NCBI RefSeq assembly: GCF_000218685.1
Contig: NW_006763294.1
Location: forward strand, 1,183,577 to 1,247,576
From: Serpula lacrymans var. lacrymans S7.9
Taxonomy: Eukaryota > Basidiomycota > Agaricomycetes > Boletales > Serpulaceae
Direction of reading: 5' to 3'
DNA length: 64,000 bases
Below, piece after piece: positions 1-10,675 of this stretch; position 1 is the first letter of the stretch; each line of letters starts with the position of its first letter. The notes beneath the pieces were generated by a model. The model saw nothing but the letters and a program-made list of their open reading frames with translations. It was not told where the DNA came from and did no database searches. A program made the position numbers and the translations under genes.

Positions 1-930
1 GCGGTGTCACAAAAAGCTGACAAATCATGGACACTACCTGTGTGTCCGAGGCCGTAGTCAACGATCTTCAGGTTGTGGGGTAAAGTTGTAATCTATATAT
101 ATATATATATTTGTCAGTAGCTGTCAGTCATAAAATGCAAAAACCTACCTGGGCGCTAAGAGAGTAGTTTGATTTCCTGTCGAAGAATGTTTCACCATGA
201 TGGCCTGGCTTTTGAAACAAGTTGAAGGTTGTCCCATCGACCGACAGATAGCCATTCTCCCAGGCCTCACAGACTTGTTTTTTGACCCATCTCTTCGCCT
301 CTGCCTTTTCCTCGTCAGTCGGAGGTGAGATCATCTCATCATGAAGAGATAAGATGGCGATCATAGTCCACTTTGTGCAGAGCTCAACACTACCAACTGA
401 CACACCGGCCCAGTCAGCCAAATCGGCAGCAGTGGAGCTGTTTCCGTAATGGCCAATACAATTCAAGAAGATGGTGAGTTAAATTTCGGTGGGAATTTGC
501 TCGTTATTGGAATTATTGGTAAATATCCAGTGACTCTGAATTCGTCCAAGGATTGCATCAAACGTGGTGGGATTCATACGAAGGATGTGTCGAAAGCGAG
601 CATTATTATTAAGGCGTGACCACTCTAACAAAATGAACTGAGGCACACGAGGTGCGTGAGGATAAGTGTTAAAAACGCGGGTTTTCTGTACATCTCATCG
701 TAAGCATATATACTCTTTCACAAGAGTCTCGAGGTGAGGAATGGAAACCCCTGCAATTTGAGACCTTTCTCCTTCAAGTTCGTCGTCATCAGAGAGGGAA
801 AAGTCTGATTGCGAATGATCAGAAAGCCAGAGTCCATCATCGCCGTCAGATTCATCGTGAGAACGTTGCTCAATTGAGATAAGATTTCACAACAAGAAAA
901 TGAAAGCATTGTCGAGAGCACCGAGTCTCT
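1..930 (-). pseudogene. Degenerate PIF/Harbinger-like DDE transposase, cut by the window edge
   Basis: A plant/fungal PIF-Harbinger type transposase (DDE_Tnp_4-like) can be read on the minus strand. An acidic N-terminal part is followed by FRHILRMNPTTFDAI, then NSNNEQIPTEI, a helix-turn-helix-like stretch (LADWAGVSVGSVELCTKW), and the first catalytic Asp in LSVDGTTFNLFQKPG. An AT-rich intron (about 72-145, with a TA microsatellite at 94-110) seems to interrupt the gene. The next exon reads IVDYGLGHTGSVHDLSAF, with the second Asp, and runs off base 1. Two in-frame stops (a TGA near 695 and a TAA near 481, the latter where relatives usually have Gln) break the frame, so this copy is probably dead. 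The rest of the catalytic domain and the element's far end lie outside the window. I see no terminal inverted repeats. Confidence 0.75.
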
Positions 931-1810
931 GCTGATGCAAAGTGGGGCAATTGTGACTCATGTTGGGGAATCACTCAGTGAGAGATCCTGTATATATAGT
1001 CTCAAGCCTCAAGGATACCTCCAGTATACCTCGAGTTTTTAATTTTACTCTGACTCATTTTTACTTTCCTGGATTAGCTCACCAGTCGGGATTCCGCACG
1101 CTACCCCTGCTTTCCATGCTTCCTTCGGTATGCGAGACTCGCCTAATCGATTTAGGCGGTAAGGGTGCTCTTAGCCTTTTACTCTGAACGATGTTAATAT
1201 GGTTGAAGAACGGATTACTCTGTATCTAATGATCGGCCGCACACCTTCCTCGAGCTTGAAGCGTCCTTCGTGATTTCACTCAGGAGTCTGCTGAGTCAGT
1301 TCTGAGTTTCAAAAGGCATTGCTTCGTGGTTACCGGAGTGAGCGCGGGCAAGCTATTCTAATTGACATGAACTCCGTCTGAACAAGTCGGGCTCTTTCAA
1401 CGTCCTCGAAACGATACCGACTCCTGACCATCAATGTGCTTACTGCTACAAAACAACAAACTGTCTGAATAAGACTGCTAAGTGGTGTCATACATAATAT
1501 ACGCAGTCTCAAGCGCTCTGTGAAGTTTTGTAGATGGCATTGATAGTCGAACAATTGAATTGGTATGCTGTGGGCGTGCAGATTCTGACCAGATTTCGAG
1601 TCTAGGCAACTCCCTATGTCCATTTTGGCTTGTTCATGTAAGCCTCATCCATATCGTACCAATAAAATTGGAAAGATTCACATATAAATGGTAGTATTCA
1701 GGATCAAATGAGGTGCCAGACGTGATGCCAATCCCATTTATGTAAATTTGAAATGCTAGAAATTTATTTCAATAACTTGATAATACCTTGAGGCAGTACT
1801 GACGTATGCG
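931..1810. other. Intergenic, no gene recognised
   Basis: Short open frames exist on both strands but none resembles a known family or has convincing splice structure. The right end is the promoter of the small secreted protein that follows. Confidence 0.5.
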
Positions 1811-1817
1811 TATAAAA
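1811..1817 (+). promoter_or_regulatory. TATA box of the small secreted protein gene
   Basis: TATAAAA lies 93 bp upstream of the ATG at 1904, a normal distance for a fungal TATA promoter. No other core element is obvious. Confidence 0.5.
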
Positions 1818-1903
1818 GCTTCAGCGTTGCCTCGTTGTTTCCCCAGGGTCTACCACCACCTCTCATTGCCCATCGAAACACACAGACCATCTGAAATAGA
1901 GCT

Positions 1904-2213
1904 ATGAACCTCAAATCAACAGCTGCTCTTCTTGTGGTGGCCGCTTCTGCTCCTGCCGCTCTTGGTGGACCTCTTGCATACGCAATGTGCCAGACAGGTG
2001 TGTACATGGCACCATGTTCGTCTGCCACGGACGCGCATACATTTTCACTTCACAGGTTGTAACGGGCTAGCAGTTGCGTGTTATGCAGCTGCTGGATTCA
2101 CTTTTGGCGTAACTATCGTTGCTGCCCCTCCCGCCATAATGGCTTGCAATGTCGGGCTCGGTACATGCATGGCCACTTGCGCCACTGTTGGGTTATTCGC
2201 CCCGACGCCTTAA
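1904..2213 (+). CDS. Small Cys-rich secreted protein, zygote-specific-protein-like
   Basis: Two exons (1904-1997, 2056-2213; 58-nt GT-AG intron) encode 83 residues. The N-terminus is a signal peptide (about residues 1-21, hydrophobic LLVVAASAPAALG). The mature part is a Gly/Ala-rich segment with regularly spaced Cys: CQTGCNGLAVACYAAAG, then ACNVGLGTCMATCATVG, ending LFAPTP. This pattern is found in a widespread family of small fungal proteins annotated as zygote-specific protein after the algal Zsp genes; their function is unknown. The start is chosen because it gives the signal peptide and sits 93 bp after a TATA box. The CxxxC and CxxC spacing suggests a disulfide-stabilised or membrane-associating hydrophobic peptide (inference). 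Confidence 0.8.
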
Positions 2214-2553
2214 GGAATAGTCGTGGTAAATGGCGAGCGGATATGTTGCATGGCTCGGTGTTTACGCGGCTTCTCCTCGCGCTGCTGGTGTCCAGTGACC
2301 CTTTCTGTCATCCCGTCCAAAGGAGTGCTGTATGATAAAGATATCGTCGAGTTTTGTATTTTATACACATTCTGGTTTCATCGAAATTGAAAGTGGTTTG
2401 ACCTCTGAGGCTGGGTATAATCTCGGGCTTCAAGCTGAACAACACGCTCGACATTAGAATAAGAACTTTGGAAGACTCCCTTCTTTTGTGACCCGTGTCA
2501 GTTTTTATCAGTCATGATATTGTTGTGAAGTCTAGTAACTATCTGGTTTGAGA
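2214..2553. other. Intergenic between convergent genes
   Basis: This 340-bp stretch holds the 3' flanks of the secreted peptide (+) and the WD40 gene (-). Nothing else is recognised. Confidence 0.5.
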
Positions 2554-5500
2554 TTAAGTTATTCTATCCTTTTGACTAGTAGACTCGAGGATGGTTCCGC
2601 CAGGGTCTTCAAAGCTAGTAGGGCTTGCTACCAGCAGCAAATCTGGTGTAAATATTGTTTGAAGGATGGAGCGGTCCGCATCGTCATTCAAAATTTCGGG
2701 AGATTCAGCTCGAAGGGGCATTGATACTGATGTAGGTGAACGCGATGGCAGCCATGGACTATGCTCAATACGAGAACCACCACTGAGAGTCGTCCATATC
2801 CTCACTGGGCCAAAATGACTTCCAGTTGCGAACGTGAATTTGTTCTCCTCAGCGTTGTTATACGCTATGCATGTTAGGTCACCATCGTCCCATGCAGGAG
2901 CCCGGACGTTGTGGAGTATCATCGCACTTTCTCGGTCCCATATATAAATATCTCCAGCTGCGCAACTATCGTCAGATGCGTGTGAAGCCTTACATTATGA
3001 GCACAGGACACACCTTTACCCGCACAGAGAACAAACTGATCATCGATTCCTCCAAAACAACTCGGTCCTGCAAAATCGACTGGTGCGAACGGAATGTATT
3101 TGTGACGAAACGATAACTTCACGGTGGTCTCGGCACCATTCCGACGAGATGGTAATACATCTATTTTCCATAATTGTGGGGGGGCCTAAATAACCACAGT
3201 CAAGTAAATTTTCTTGTAGAACGCACTAAGCACTGACTTTGTATTCGTAGGAAACCAGAACCCATGATCCGCTTCGATCTATTGCGATATCTCGAACATC
3301 ACTGTGAACGAGTACACGACTGTGGTGATCTTAGCTGTTCGCTCGGCAAAGTGAGTGGAGAGCCTTACTCTTCGATTTGTCTAGTCTCTAAATTGTAGAC
3401 TGCCCCGCTCTTTAATTAGTTTATCATAATGAAGCATTTTGACCACGTACTCAAAAGCCATTTTTCAACTGGGTTGGAGCTGTTGGCTGCTCTGTTGGGT
3501 GAAATCAAGATATGTCCAATGCCGAGCAAGTATTGCGAATTTGGTGTGATCGCAATGCAGCGTACCATCATCCGAGGAAATTTGAACCTGCCCATTACCT
3601 ATTTGGCATAGATATTATCACTATTGCTAGATCTCTCGAGACTACACCATATCATACATTACCATCCAAATCCTGGAATAAGGCGCATCAGTATTTACTG
3701 TGTACACTAGATATGCTACTCACGAGTTTGACTACTTGGTCCCCTTCTGCAGACACGAAAGCTATTTTTATGTTTCACCGATGTCATTGACTTCCATCTT
3801 TATAATGGAGAAAGGCTGACCTTCTCCTCCAGGAAACCAAGAAACGCAATGTACGGCACATTGTCGATCAATAGTCAACTTACATAGTCCTTCCTGGATG
3901 GAATGTTCGAACCAACCCGTATATCAATACTAAATATAGGATAGGTTGAATCGATAAGCTTACCCCCGTCCAGATCTTAATGCCACGATTAGTTCTTGTC
4001 AGTAATAAGTGGCCTGTCGGTGACCTGTGATGCATTGTTAGATTATTCCGTATTACAACTTACGTGCATACTCACCAGGCTACTTGACTGACAGATGTAT
4101 GGGGAAGAATACAGGGAGTTGACATGGCGCCAGTGTAGATGTCCTACAAGATTTAAATATATCAATATATCAATGTCTCTTGAGATCCAAGGTCATTTAA
4201 CGTACATCGACGGAAAAAAGCACAGACGTCCGGTCTAAACTAAATAAAATAAAATAAGCACCACAACGTAGAAACACAAGGAGATAGTATGCACCTGCAG
4301 GTCGCCAGTAATTTTCCATCTGGTGAAAACTGTATATCATGCACGGGGGCATCGTGAATAGAAAGATCACGCAATGCTACCAAATTCTTTAGCCGGGGAG
4401 CATCTCCTGTGCTATGCCTTCGATGGTATACTGACGAAGGGTATGGTTTTCGTAGAGCATTGGCAACCATTACCTTATTCACAGCAGTGCGAAAGCGCTC
4501 CTTGGGCCTCGGTAAGCCGTGTATCGCAGACTCACTGTCTCTTGAGTCGGACTGCCTAGGGTTGGTGTCTGTAACGGGAACGGTACTGCGCTCGTTCGCT
4601 CCTTGAGTTGCTAATAGCTCTGATGGAAGTCGAGTGACAGGAAGCACGGGATCTTCCCCTCTTATATTGGCTTTTGTTTTCGTGTGTGATTTTATCACAC
4701 TAATAAATGAAGATGTCATCCACTTGAGCCAACGTCCTACGGCCTGCAAACGCCTTTGACTCAAAGAGCGCACTGCTTTTGGGAAAACAACCGTGCCGAA
4801 TCGAAAGGTATCCGTCACTACATCCGATATCACACCCCGGAGCCATTTTTGTCCCATGAAGCGGACGAATATCCACTTCTCGAATCCAATCCAGGCGACC
4901 ACAAATAATAGACCCAGGCTGGTAAAAGCAGTGAGAATCACGGTGATGGTAGAAGTGACATAGTGCTAAATCCATCGCAGTCAGTTCGTGCGTCATATTT
5001 TAACAAAAATAAACATTACTTGGTTGGTGGAATAGGTGAATAGGACCAATCCAACGGAAAAACATGCCACAGAGAACATCAGGAACACTAGAGGAGAGCG
5101 CTTGATCCATATCTGAATCCACCTTGGACATTGGTATCCAGGGGAATGACTACCATGGTGCTATAATGATATCAACTTTTTAATACCAACCAGTCACATT
5201 TCGTACTCACTATAGGGCTTGCTTCCAAGTAAGACCAAGTAAACTGTTGATAGCAGCTGCGATGCTAAGAACAAGTGAAGAAAACCAAAAGGCATTGACA
5301 GAAGCAGCCAGCCAATTGCCTGTTTCTCCATACGAGAATTGAAGCGTCGTAGCTGTAACCGCGGAGAAAAAGGTTGCAACAGTAGATAGGTTGGTTAAGG
5401 TGGTTGCATCGTGCTTTTGGGTAAAAAGAACGGAGGGTATGCCTATATCCTTGGATACATTACAGTTCTCAGGATGTATTTTTGATGTTTGCTTACCTAT

Positions 5501-6711
5501 CTCGATGAACATTGACAAAGAACCTATCATGTTATCAATATGGTGGCCCATCTCCGCCGTGAGTTCATGGATGTATTTTTGACTTGCGGGATATTTGAGC
5601 TGTCCTGCATACGCTGCTGAGTCGAGAGACTATTAGGTTACAAAAAGTGCAGACCTTTGAATGATTGTAGAGAATCAGCCCAGTGCTATTCGTCGATCAG
5701 CTAATAAATACACAAACTAAATATGGTGTCTTTACACCCACCTTTAGGTCACGTTCGAAAGAGTGAATAGAAGCGCTGACCGTCTCATCCGCGAATTCTG
5801 GGAATTCGTTGAGGCATCTTAGAAATGTCATGACATCATCAGCAAAATCCCCGAATTGCTCAGGGAAAAGCTCAGAGTCCAAGTCATCATCCACCACAGG
5901 TTCTCCAATGTTAAAAATTACGCTCTTTCGTCGAGCACTTCGTTGATCACGAAGGTTGTTTACAAGCGTCTCACGGGGCTGACGTGGCACTTTACCTGGA
6001 AAGAGATCAGCAGCATTTTCTTGAAACAGAAATTTGATTTGGGCTAGGCGTTCACGTAGTCTGAAGGCAGATGAAAGAATCCCAACAGAACCACCCAGCT
6101 GACGAGCTGCAGTTGCAAATCTTCTGAGCTGCATGTAGGTTAGTTTAAACTGTCCAAAGTGGAGAAGAGGCGAATAACCTCTTTGTCAAGATCATTTATT
6201 TTTCTGTGAAACAACACATTGAAGCCAAGGCCAGATGTTACGGTGAGAGCTTACTTATGGAACGAGTGAAATGAGTGGAGGGTATGTTTGTGATTTTCGG
6301 GCCATGAGTTGGATCCATAGCTATAGCTGCCTATACACCCATAGGAGATCTCGAATATGACAGTGATATTGTGTGCTCACGAAGATGTTTAGCAGTCTCA
6401 AGGTTATTTTTTGCTTGGTAGCCTGAAAATGCGACCTTCAGTTTACGACATTAGAAAAGTGCGTTGATGTTTACTTTGATTAATATCATCTTGAGCGAGC
6501 TCGTGTAAAGCATCAAGAATACCAATAAGTTTCTGCCTTCTGCCGCTATCAAGCCTAAAACTCTCGTTTCGTGACAAGAGACTAGTTCTTCCGACAAACT
6601 GGGGAATCCTGCTATCTGGAGATATGTCAGGCTATATTCTTACATTTAAATATGAGAACCATACTGCAAGACATCTTCAATCAAAAATCGAGAATTAAAG
6701 TCAGCCTTGTC
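2554..6711 (-). CDS. Membrane-anchored WD40-repeat protein, basidiomycete type
   Basis: I could follow 22 exons in one continuous frame (3021 nt, about 1006 residues). Minus-strand exons by plus coordinates: 6660-6711, 6475-6615, 6381-6422, 6255-6330, 6179-6203, 5742-6128, 5655-5685, 5497-5604, 5211-5442, 5020-5149, 4295-4965, 4206-4239, 4076-4143, 3964-4024, 3821-3893, 3724-3761, 3658-3672, 3451-3598, 3369-3399, 3238-3319, 3014-3185, 2554-2957. The N-terminal half is helical (RFATAARQLGGSVGILSSAF) and has four hydrophobic segments, e.g. LSTVATFFSAVTATTLQFSY and IKRSPLVFLMFSVACFSVGL. The C-terminal half has WD40 repeats (VHDIQFSPDGKLLATC, QVAWSPTGHLLLT, FVLCAGKAGDIYIWDR, FTFATGSHFGPVRIWT). 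This order occurs in basidiomycete proteins of unknown function. The first exon with the ATG, upstream of 6711, was not found; exon 6660-6711 uses a weak GTTCTC donor. Confidence 0.8.
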
Positions 6712-7464
6712 CTGAATGTATCAACCTGGAAACAAGGCGGGTACGAGGGTATACTATGAACAGCTCTTAGGTTAGCGCTGAGGGTTCTCAAGTGACAAGA
6801 TTACTAGAACTACGACAGGCGATGCCAGTGTCTCTCCGATTGGCTGGAGAGAAAAACGGGGGATCAGAGATGAGCGCGCCTCTACACCAGGGTCCTATCA
6901 GGTCAATTGCTCCCGTAAACGCGCGCCAAATCCCCTTTTCGATCGGATTTGGCAGGCCTTAGGGCTCCCCATGATTCGTCGAATTTATTGAGCATCAACT
7001 ATTTGACGCAAGCAGGTTGATCATTCATTTCAGTGGATGCAAAACGCCATAGGAGCCTCACAGAAACCGAAACAACGAGTGAAAAGCGTAGATCGGTTAA
7101 AGAGTAAAAGAGGGGTGTGGCCACGAATAGGAATATAAACTATTTTCAATAAGTTTGGGCATAGCCTGATAATTGTTAGTGACATCTTGGATAGGTATGA
7201 ATCGGACTATACATTGTACCTCGTCGTGCATATTCGAATAACATGTAACCCGATGCCAAGCGCTAATAGTCCGACGAGTGTGACAATCAACAAAGCGCAC
7301 CGTGGCGAGCAATTGTTTCATCATATTTCAGTACATTCTACTTACACATCGCACTCGTCCTAAATTTGGCTTATGTCCTTCAGCGCTCGGGGTTGGAATC
7401 GATATCAGAGCACCTATAGAACTGACTGTCATGCTCACCACCAAATATTGGTACTTGCTGATGC
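6712..7464. other. Intergenic; should contain the first exon of the WD40 gene
   Basis: The WD40 gene must start somewhere in the left part of this stretch, but no ATG exon with a matching donor is convincing. No other gene is seen up to the CMC4 stop codon. Confidence 0.4.
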
Positions 7465-7809
7465 TTATTTTTTCTTGTTCGCATCTTGCCCATCAGCTGG
7501 GTGCCTCTTAAACCACCTTTCGACGACACTTGACATAGGACATGCGCTTGATTCCTTTTTGCCTTCGCTTTCGCTATACATCTGTTTGCAACAAAGGTAG
7601 AGCCCGCGCAACTGGCGGCCACAGTTTTCTGGAGAGTAGGTGTTGGAGGAGAGACAAGTTTGAAGAGCGCAAGCTGAAAGATGGTAAAAACTTATTGTCA
7701 CCTTAGGCAGCTGAACCATACCTTCGGCTTGACACTCTGGCTGTGAGTTCTACAACTCAAATTCAATGTGACGTTCATGATACATAGAGCTGTGTAGTAC
7801 CTTGGACAT
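7465..7809 (-). CDS. CMC4: Cx9C-motif protein 4, mitochondrial intermembrane space
   Basis: Three exons: 7801-7809 (only ATG TCC AAG), 7722-7740 (19 nt) and 7465-7673, giving 78 residues. The protein begins MSKPECQAEACALQTCLSSN and continues YSPENCGRQLRGLYLCCKQM. It therefore has the twin-Cys helical hairpin of the Cmc4 family, including the CC pair, and a tail (ACPMSSVVERWFKRH) that matches the yeast Cmc4 tail. Members are imported and oxidised by the Mia40 disulfide relay and are linked to respiratory-chain biogenesis. The two tiny first exons make the gene easy to miss; the frame and the Cys pattern only appear after splicing. It is divergent from the eL22 gene. Confidence 0.85.
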
Positions 7810-8139
7810 CGAAATGTATGATTACGCTGTTTTTATAGTTGTCAACGCAATCTTGGGAGCCCAAAATTCGATGGATACACTGGGTGTTTGTTAGTGGGGA
7901 CCGTGACCATCATCCAAGTCCTACTGATAGTAAGGGCCAAATAGGCCCGCTGTGACGTCAGGAAAACAGCACTGGTACCCTATAAGGAAACGCCGGCGGT
8001 GAGCCGCTCTACTGTAAACCTTATTGTAGCAACTGTACAGTATACAAAATCGGGAGATTGCACAGTTCAACGTGTAGAGAATAACCCAGGCCCCTCAAGA
8101 CTAAAAGCCCATTACATTTAGTATCCCCTCAACTTCAAG
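7810..8139. promoter_or_regulatory. Divergent promoter between CMC4 and the eL22 gene
   Basis: Only 330 bp separate the two start codons, so both promoters must lie here. Pyrimidine-rich sequence (TATCCCCTCAACTTC) precedes the eL22 ATG, as often found for ribosomal protein genes. No clear TATA box. Confidence 0.55.
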
Positions 8140-8752
8140 ATGGTTCGTCGCTGGAATCGCTTTGCTGAGCTATCTTCTCAGTAGGCTCACACCAGGCGTT
8201 TTTCTTTTTACCTCTAGCCTAAGGCCACCACCGGAAAAACCACCAGTTCCAAGCATAAATTTGTGATCGACTACTCGAAACCCGCCAGCGATGGTGTGTT
8301 CGATGGTGCTGACTTTGAGAAGTACCTCCACGACCGCATAAAGGTCGATGGCAAGTCTGGGCAGTTGGGCGACAATGTCAAGGTCACCCGGGATGGTGAG
8401 TATATATGTTTGTGCCCACTTGGCTTTGGACGCTGAGGATAAATTCTGCAGGCAACACCAAAATCACCGTTACATCCAACATCCCCTTCTCGAAGCGTTA
8501 TCTAAAATACTTGACGAAAAAGTTCTTGAAGAAGAACTCTCTCCGTGACTGGATTCGGTATGTGGTTGATATTGAAATGATTTTAGCCCACACTTCTGAC
8601 TCTGCTGGTTCAGTGTCGTTGCATCGGAAAAGGACACCTACCAACTTCGCTTCTACAACATTGCGTAAGTCGCCACTTGGCTATCTCACCTTATTCTAAA
8701 TTAATCACTGGGAACCTTCAGCGGCGCTGGTGATGATGAGGATGAGGAGTAA
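8140..8752 (+). CDS. RPL22: 60S ribosomal protein eL22
   Basis: Five exons (8140-8142, 8218-8395, 8452-8557, 8614-8664, 8722-8752) encode 122 residues. Landmarks are [59 protein letters not shown] and RFYNIAG, followed by the acidic tail DDEDEE typical of eL22. It is an RNA-binding component of the large ribosomal subunit. The first exon is just the ATG, giving M-PKATTGKT after removal of a 75-nt intron. That donor (GTTCGT) is non-consensus, so an alternative start is possible, but the ATG-only first exon is common in fungal ribosomal protein genes. Confidence 0.92.
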
Positions 8753-9274
8753 GACGATCGCCAGACGTTGTCATATTTGGGTCCATGGATATCTACCGCC
8801 ATCCCATGACTGCACACTTTATGTTATGCTATTTTAGAGGGTACCGCCGTATATCCCTCGCAAAATGTATCATGTTTTTATGGCGCGTAAAGTACCAATG
8901 TCATTGGTGGTTATGCAAGTCAAGTCATGCTTTACAGTAATGTACATACTGTGATCTGCAGTGGACTTTCAGTAAAGTTCGGTGCTTGATGATATGTCTC
9001 TAAAATTGTCATGCGGCCATGACACGTCAACCTGAGAATTATAATGAACGGCCGTGCCGAGGCTGTACTTTCTGCTGCACAGGAACGCTATGGATAGATA
9101 AACGACGGCTGTGCTGCCGTCTCCAGTAAGCCGCATAGAGAACCGCAGCCTGTCTCGAGATTCTGCGCAGCTCTCTTCTCTTCTTTTATTCCAGCGGTGA
9201 AGCCAGAATCGCAGCAGGGACATATTCGAGCCCCATTTCCGAGTCACTAGTCTTAGTCTAAGGAAGCAGCCATT
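8753..9274. other. Intergenic, no gene recognised
   Basis: 3' flank of the eL22 gene and 5' flank of the next plus-strand gene. A minus-strand open frame at 8969-9247 has no family resemblance. Confidence 0.5.
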
Positions 9275-10675
9275 ATGATCGTTGACAAATACCTCGCAGA
9301 TCTCAACACAGACGCGCCTCCGTCTTACGATGACCTTGTTTCTCCACAGGAGCCGTCAAGCTCACGTCCGTACCAAAGCTCAAGCGTGAATGGGAAAGGT
9401 CATCCTACACCCCCGCCGTTGCCTCCCAGACGTCCCTCAGAACCCTCGTCGCCTTTTGCTTCCTCATCCCAATCACATGTCGATCCTACACTACAAATCA
9501 AAAAACTGTCCACCAAGAAAAGTAAAGGACCTACATCTTGGTTCCCTTTTACTGCATCGCGTACAGCGAAGGAAGTTCGCATCACTGTTCTTAATCTTAT
9601 CCGTGATCTAGTCAAGCATCCCTTTCCTGCAGCTTCGCCTGCTATCCTAGATAGCTGCGCAGAAGCATGCGTTACACACGGAATCTCATTCGCCTCTCTG
9701 CTCCAGCAAAAGTCTGTCGAGGATCACACACCCATATATTGGGCAATCGTAAAACGTCCTGCTGAACCAACGAGTCCGACGGAGCATGACCTACTTACCG
9801 CCCTTCTTACCCGTGCTGCACCACTCACGGAATCTACAGTCTCAGAAATGCGTTTAGCTTGTCTTGTCACAAACGATCAAGTCCTCTTTCAGCGTTTACG
9901 ACTCTCTCCTGCCTTCTCTCCCCTTTCTGGCACAGACGAAATCCTGCTCGGTGCGAATATACCCCCAGATATGATTAGGGTAGAGGATGTTGCCAGCGGT
10001 GTGGGTGCCTTTATTGTCACATTCGAGGTTCCACTATTCCAGAGACGTATGCGTATCTCGAGAAGAATTGTTCTCGAATTCATCGCACGAGGGCGAATGT
10101 GGAGTTTTTCTTTCTCAACAGTACTCCCTGAGAATGACCCAAAGAATGACCCAAATGTTCGCGCTAACAAAAAGCCGGTCGGATCTTGGGTCGTCGCACT
10201 TGGTCTTTTGGAACATAGCCCATCGACATGGGTGGATTCACGGCTCACCATAGTCGAGCATTCTCCGTCCACTCCAACACCATCGCTCATTGATACTCCT
10301 ATTCCCGACGCTTCACGTCCATCTTTACCGCGCAAGAAGTCTAAGCCCAATCCAACGATCAGCCTTCGCCTTAAGACCGGAAGTTCACAGTTGGCACCTC
10401 CTATACCCAAGACGGAGATGCCGAGCGAGATTGTTGTACCTCTATCAGATAGTTTGATGGGTCAGAGTTTACAATACGAGTATGTTTAATCTCTCGTTGT
10501 ATCTCGTCATCACGTAGTACATTACGTTCGCATTTCACCTTGCATTTCTCTAACGATTGATGCTGACTTTTTGTCTTTTAATAGTGGAACATCGTATCTC
10601 ACCGCAGATGGTACGCTCCACGCCCGCCTTGAGGCCAGACTGGCAAAACCAGAAACAGAATGTATCATTTGCTAA
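9275..10675 (+). CDS. Conserved basidiomycete protein with Pro-rich N-terminus
   Basis: Two exons (9275-10479, 10585-10675; 105-nt intron with GTATGT donor) give 431 residues. The final exon adds SYLTADGTLHARLEARLAKP and ends in CIIC. The N-terminal 90 residues are disordered, with PPPLPPRRP and PPSYDDL motifs that look like SH3 and WW/Nedd4 ligands. A helical middle part (about 95-215, HTPIYWAIVKRPAE, LLTALLTRAAPLTES) resembles ankyrin-like packing. It is followed by a beta-rich part (about 220-300) and a second disordered basic/Pro-Ser region. I recognise no named domain. An adaptor or trafficking role is possible from the motifs but unproven. Confidence 0.7.

Noticed and set aside
94..110. 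TA-dinucleotide microsatellite
   Set aside because: Short, common low-complexity tract lying in the presumed transposase intron; noted there only.
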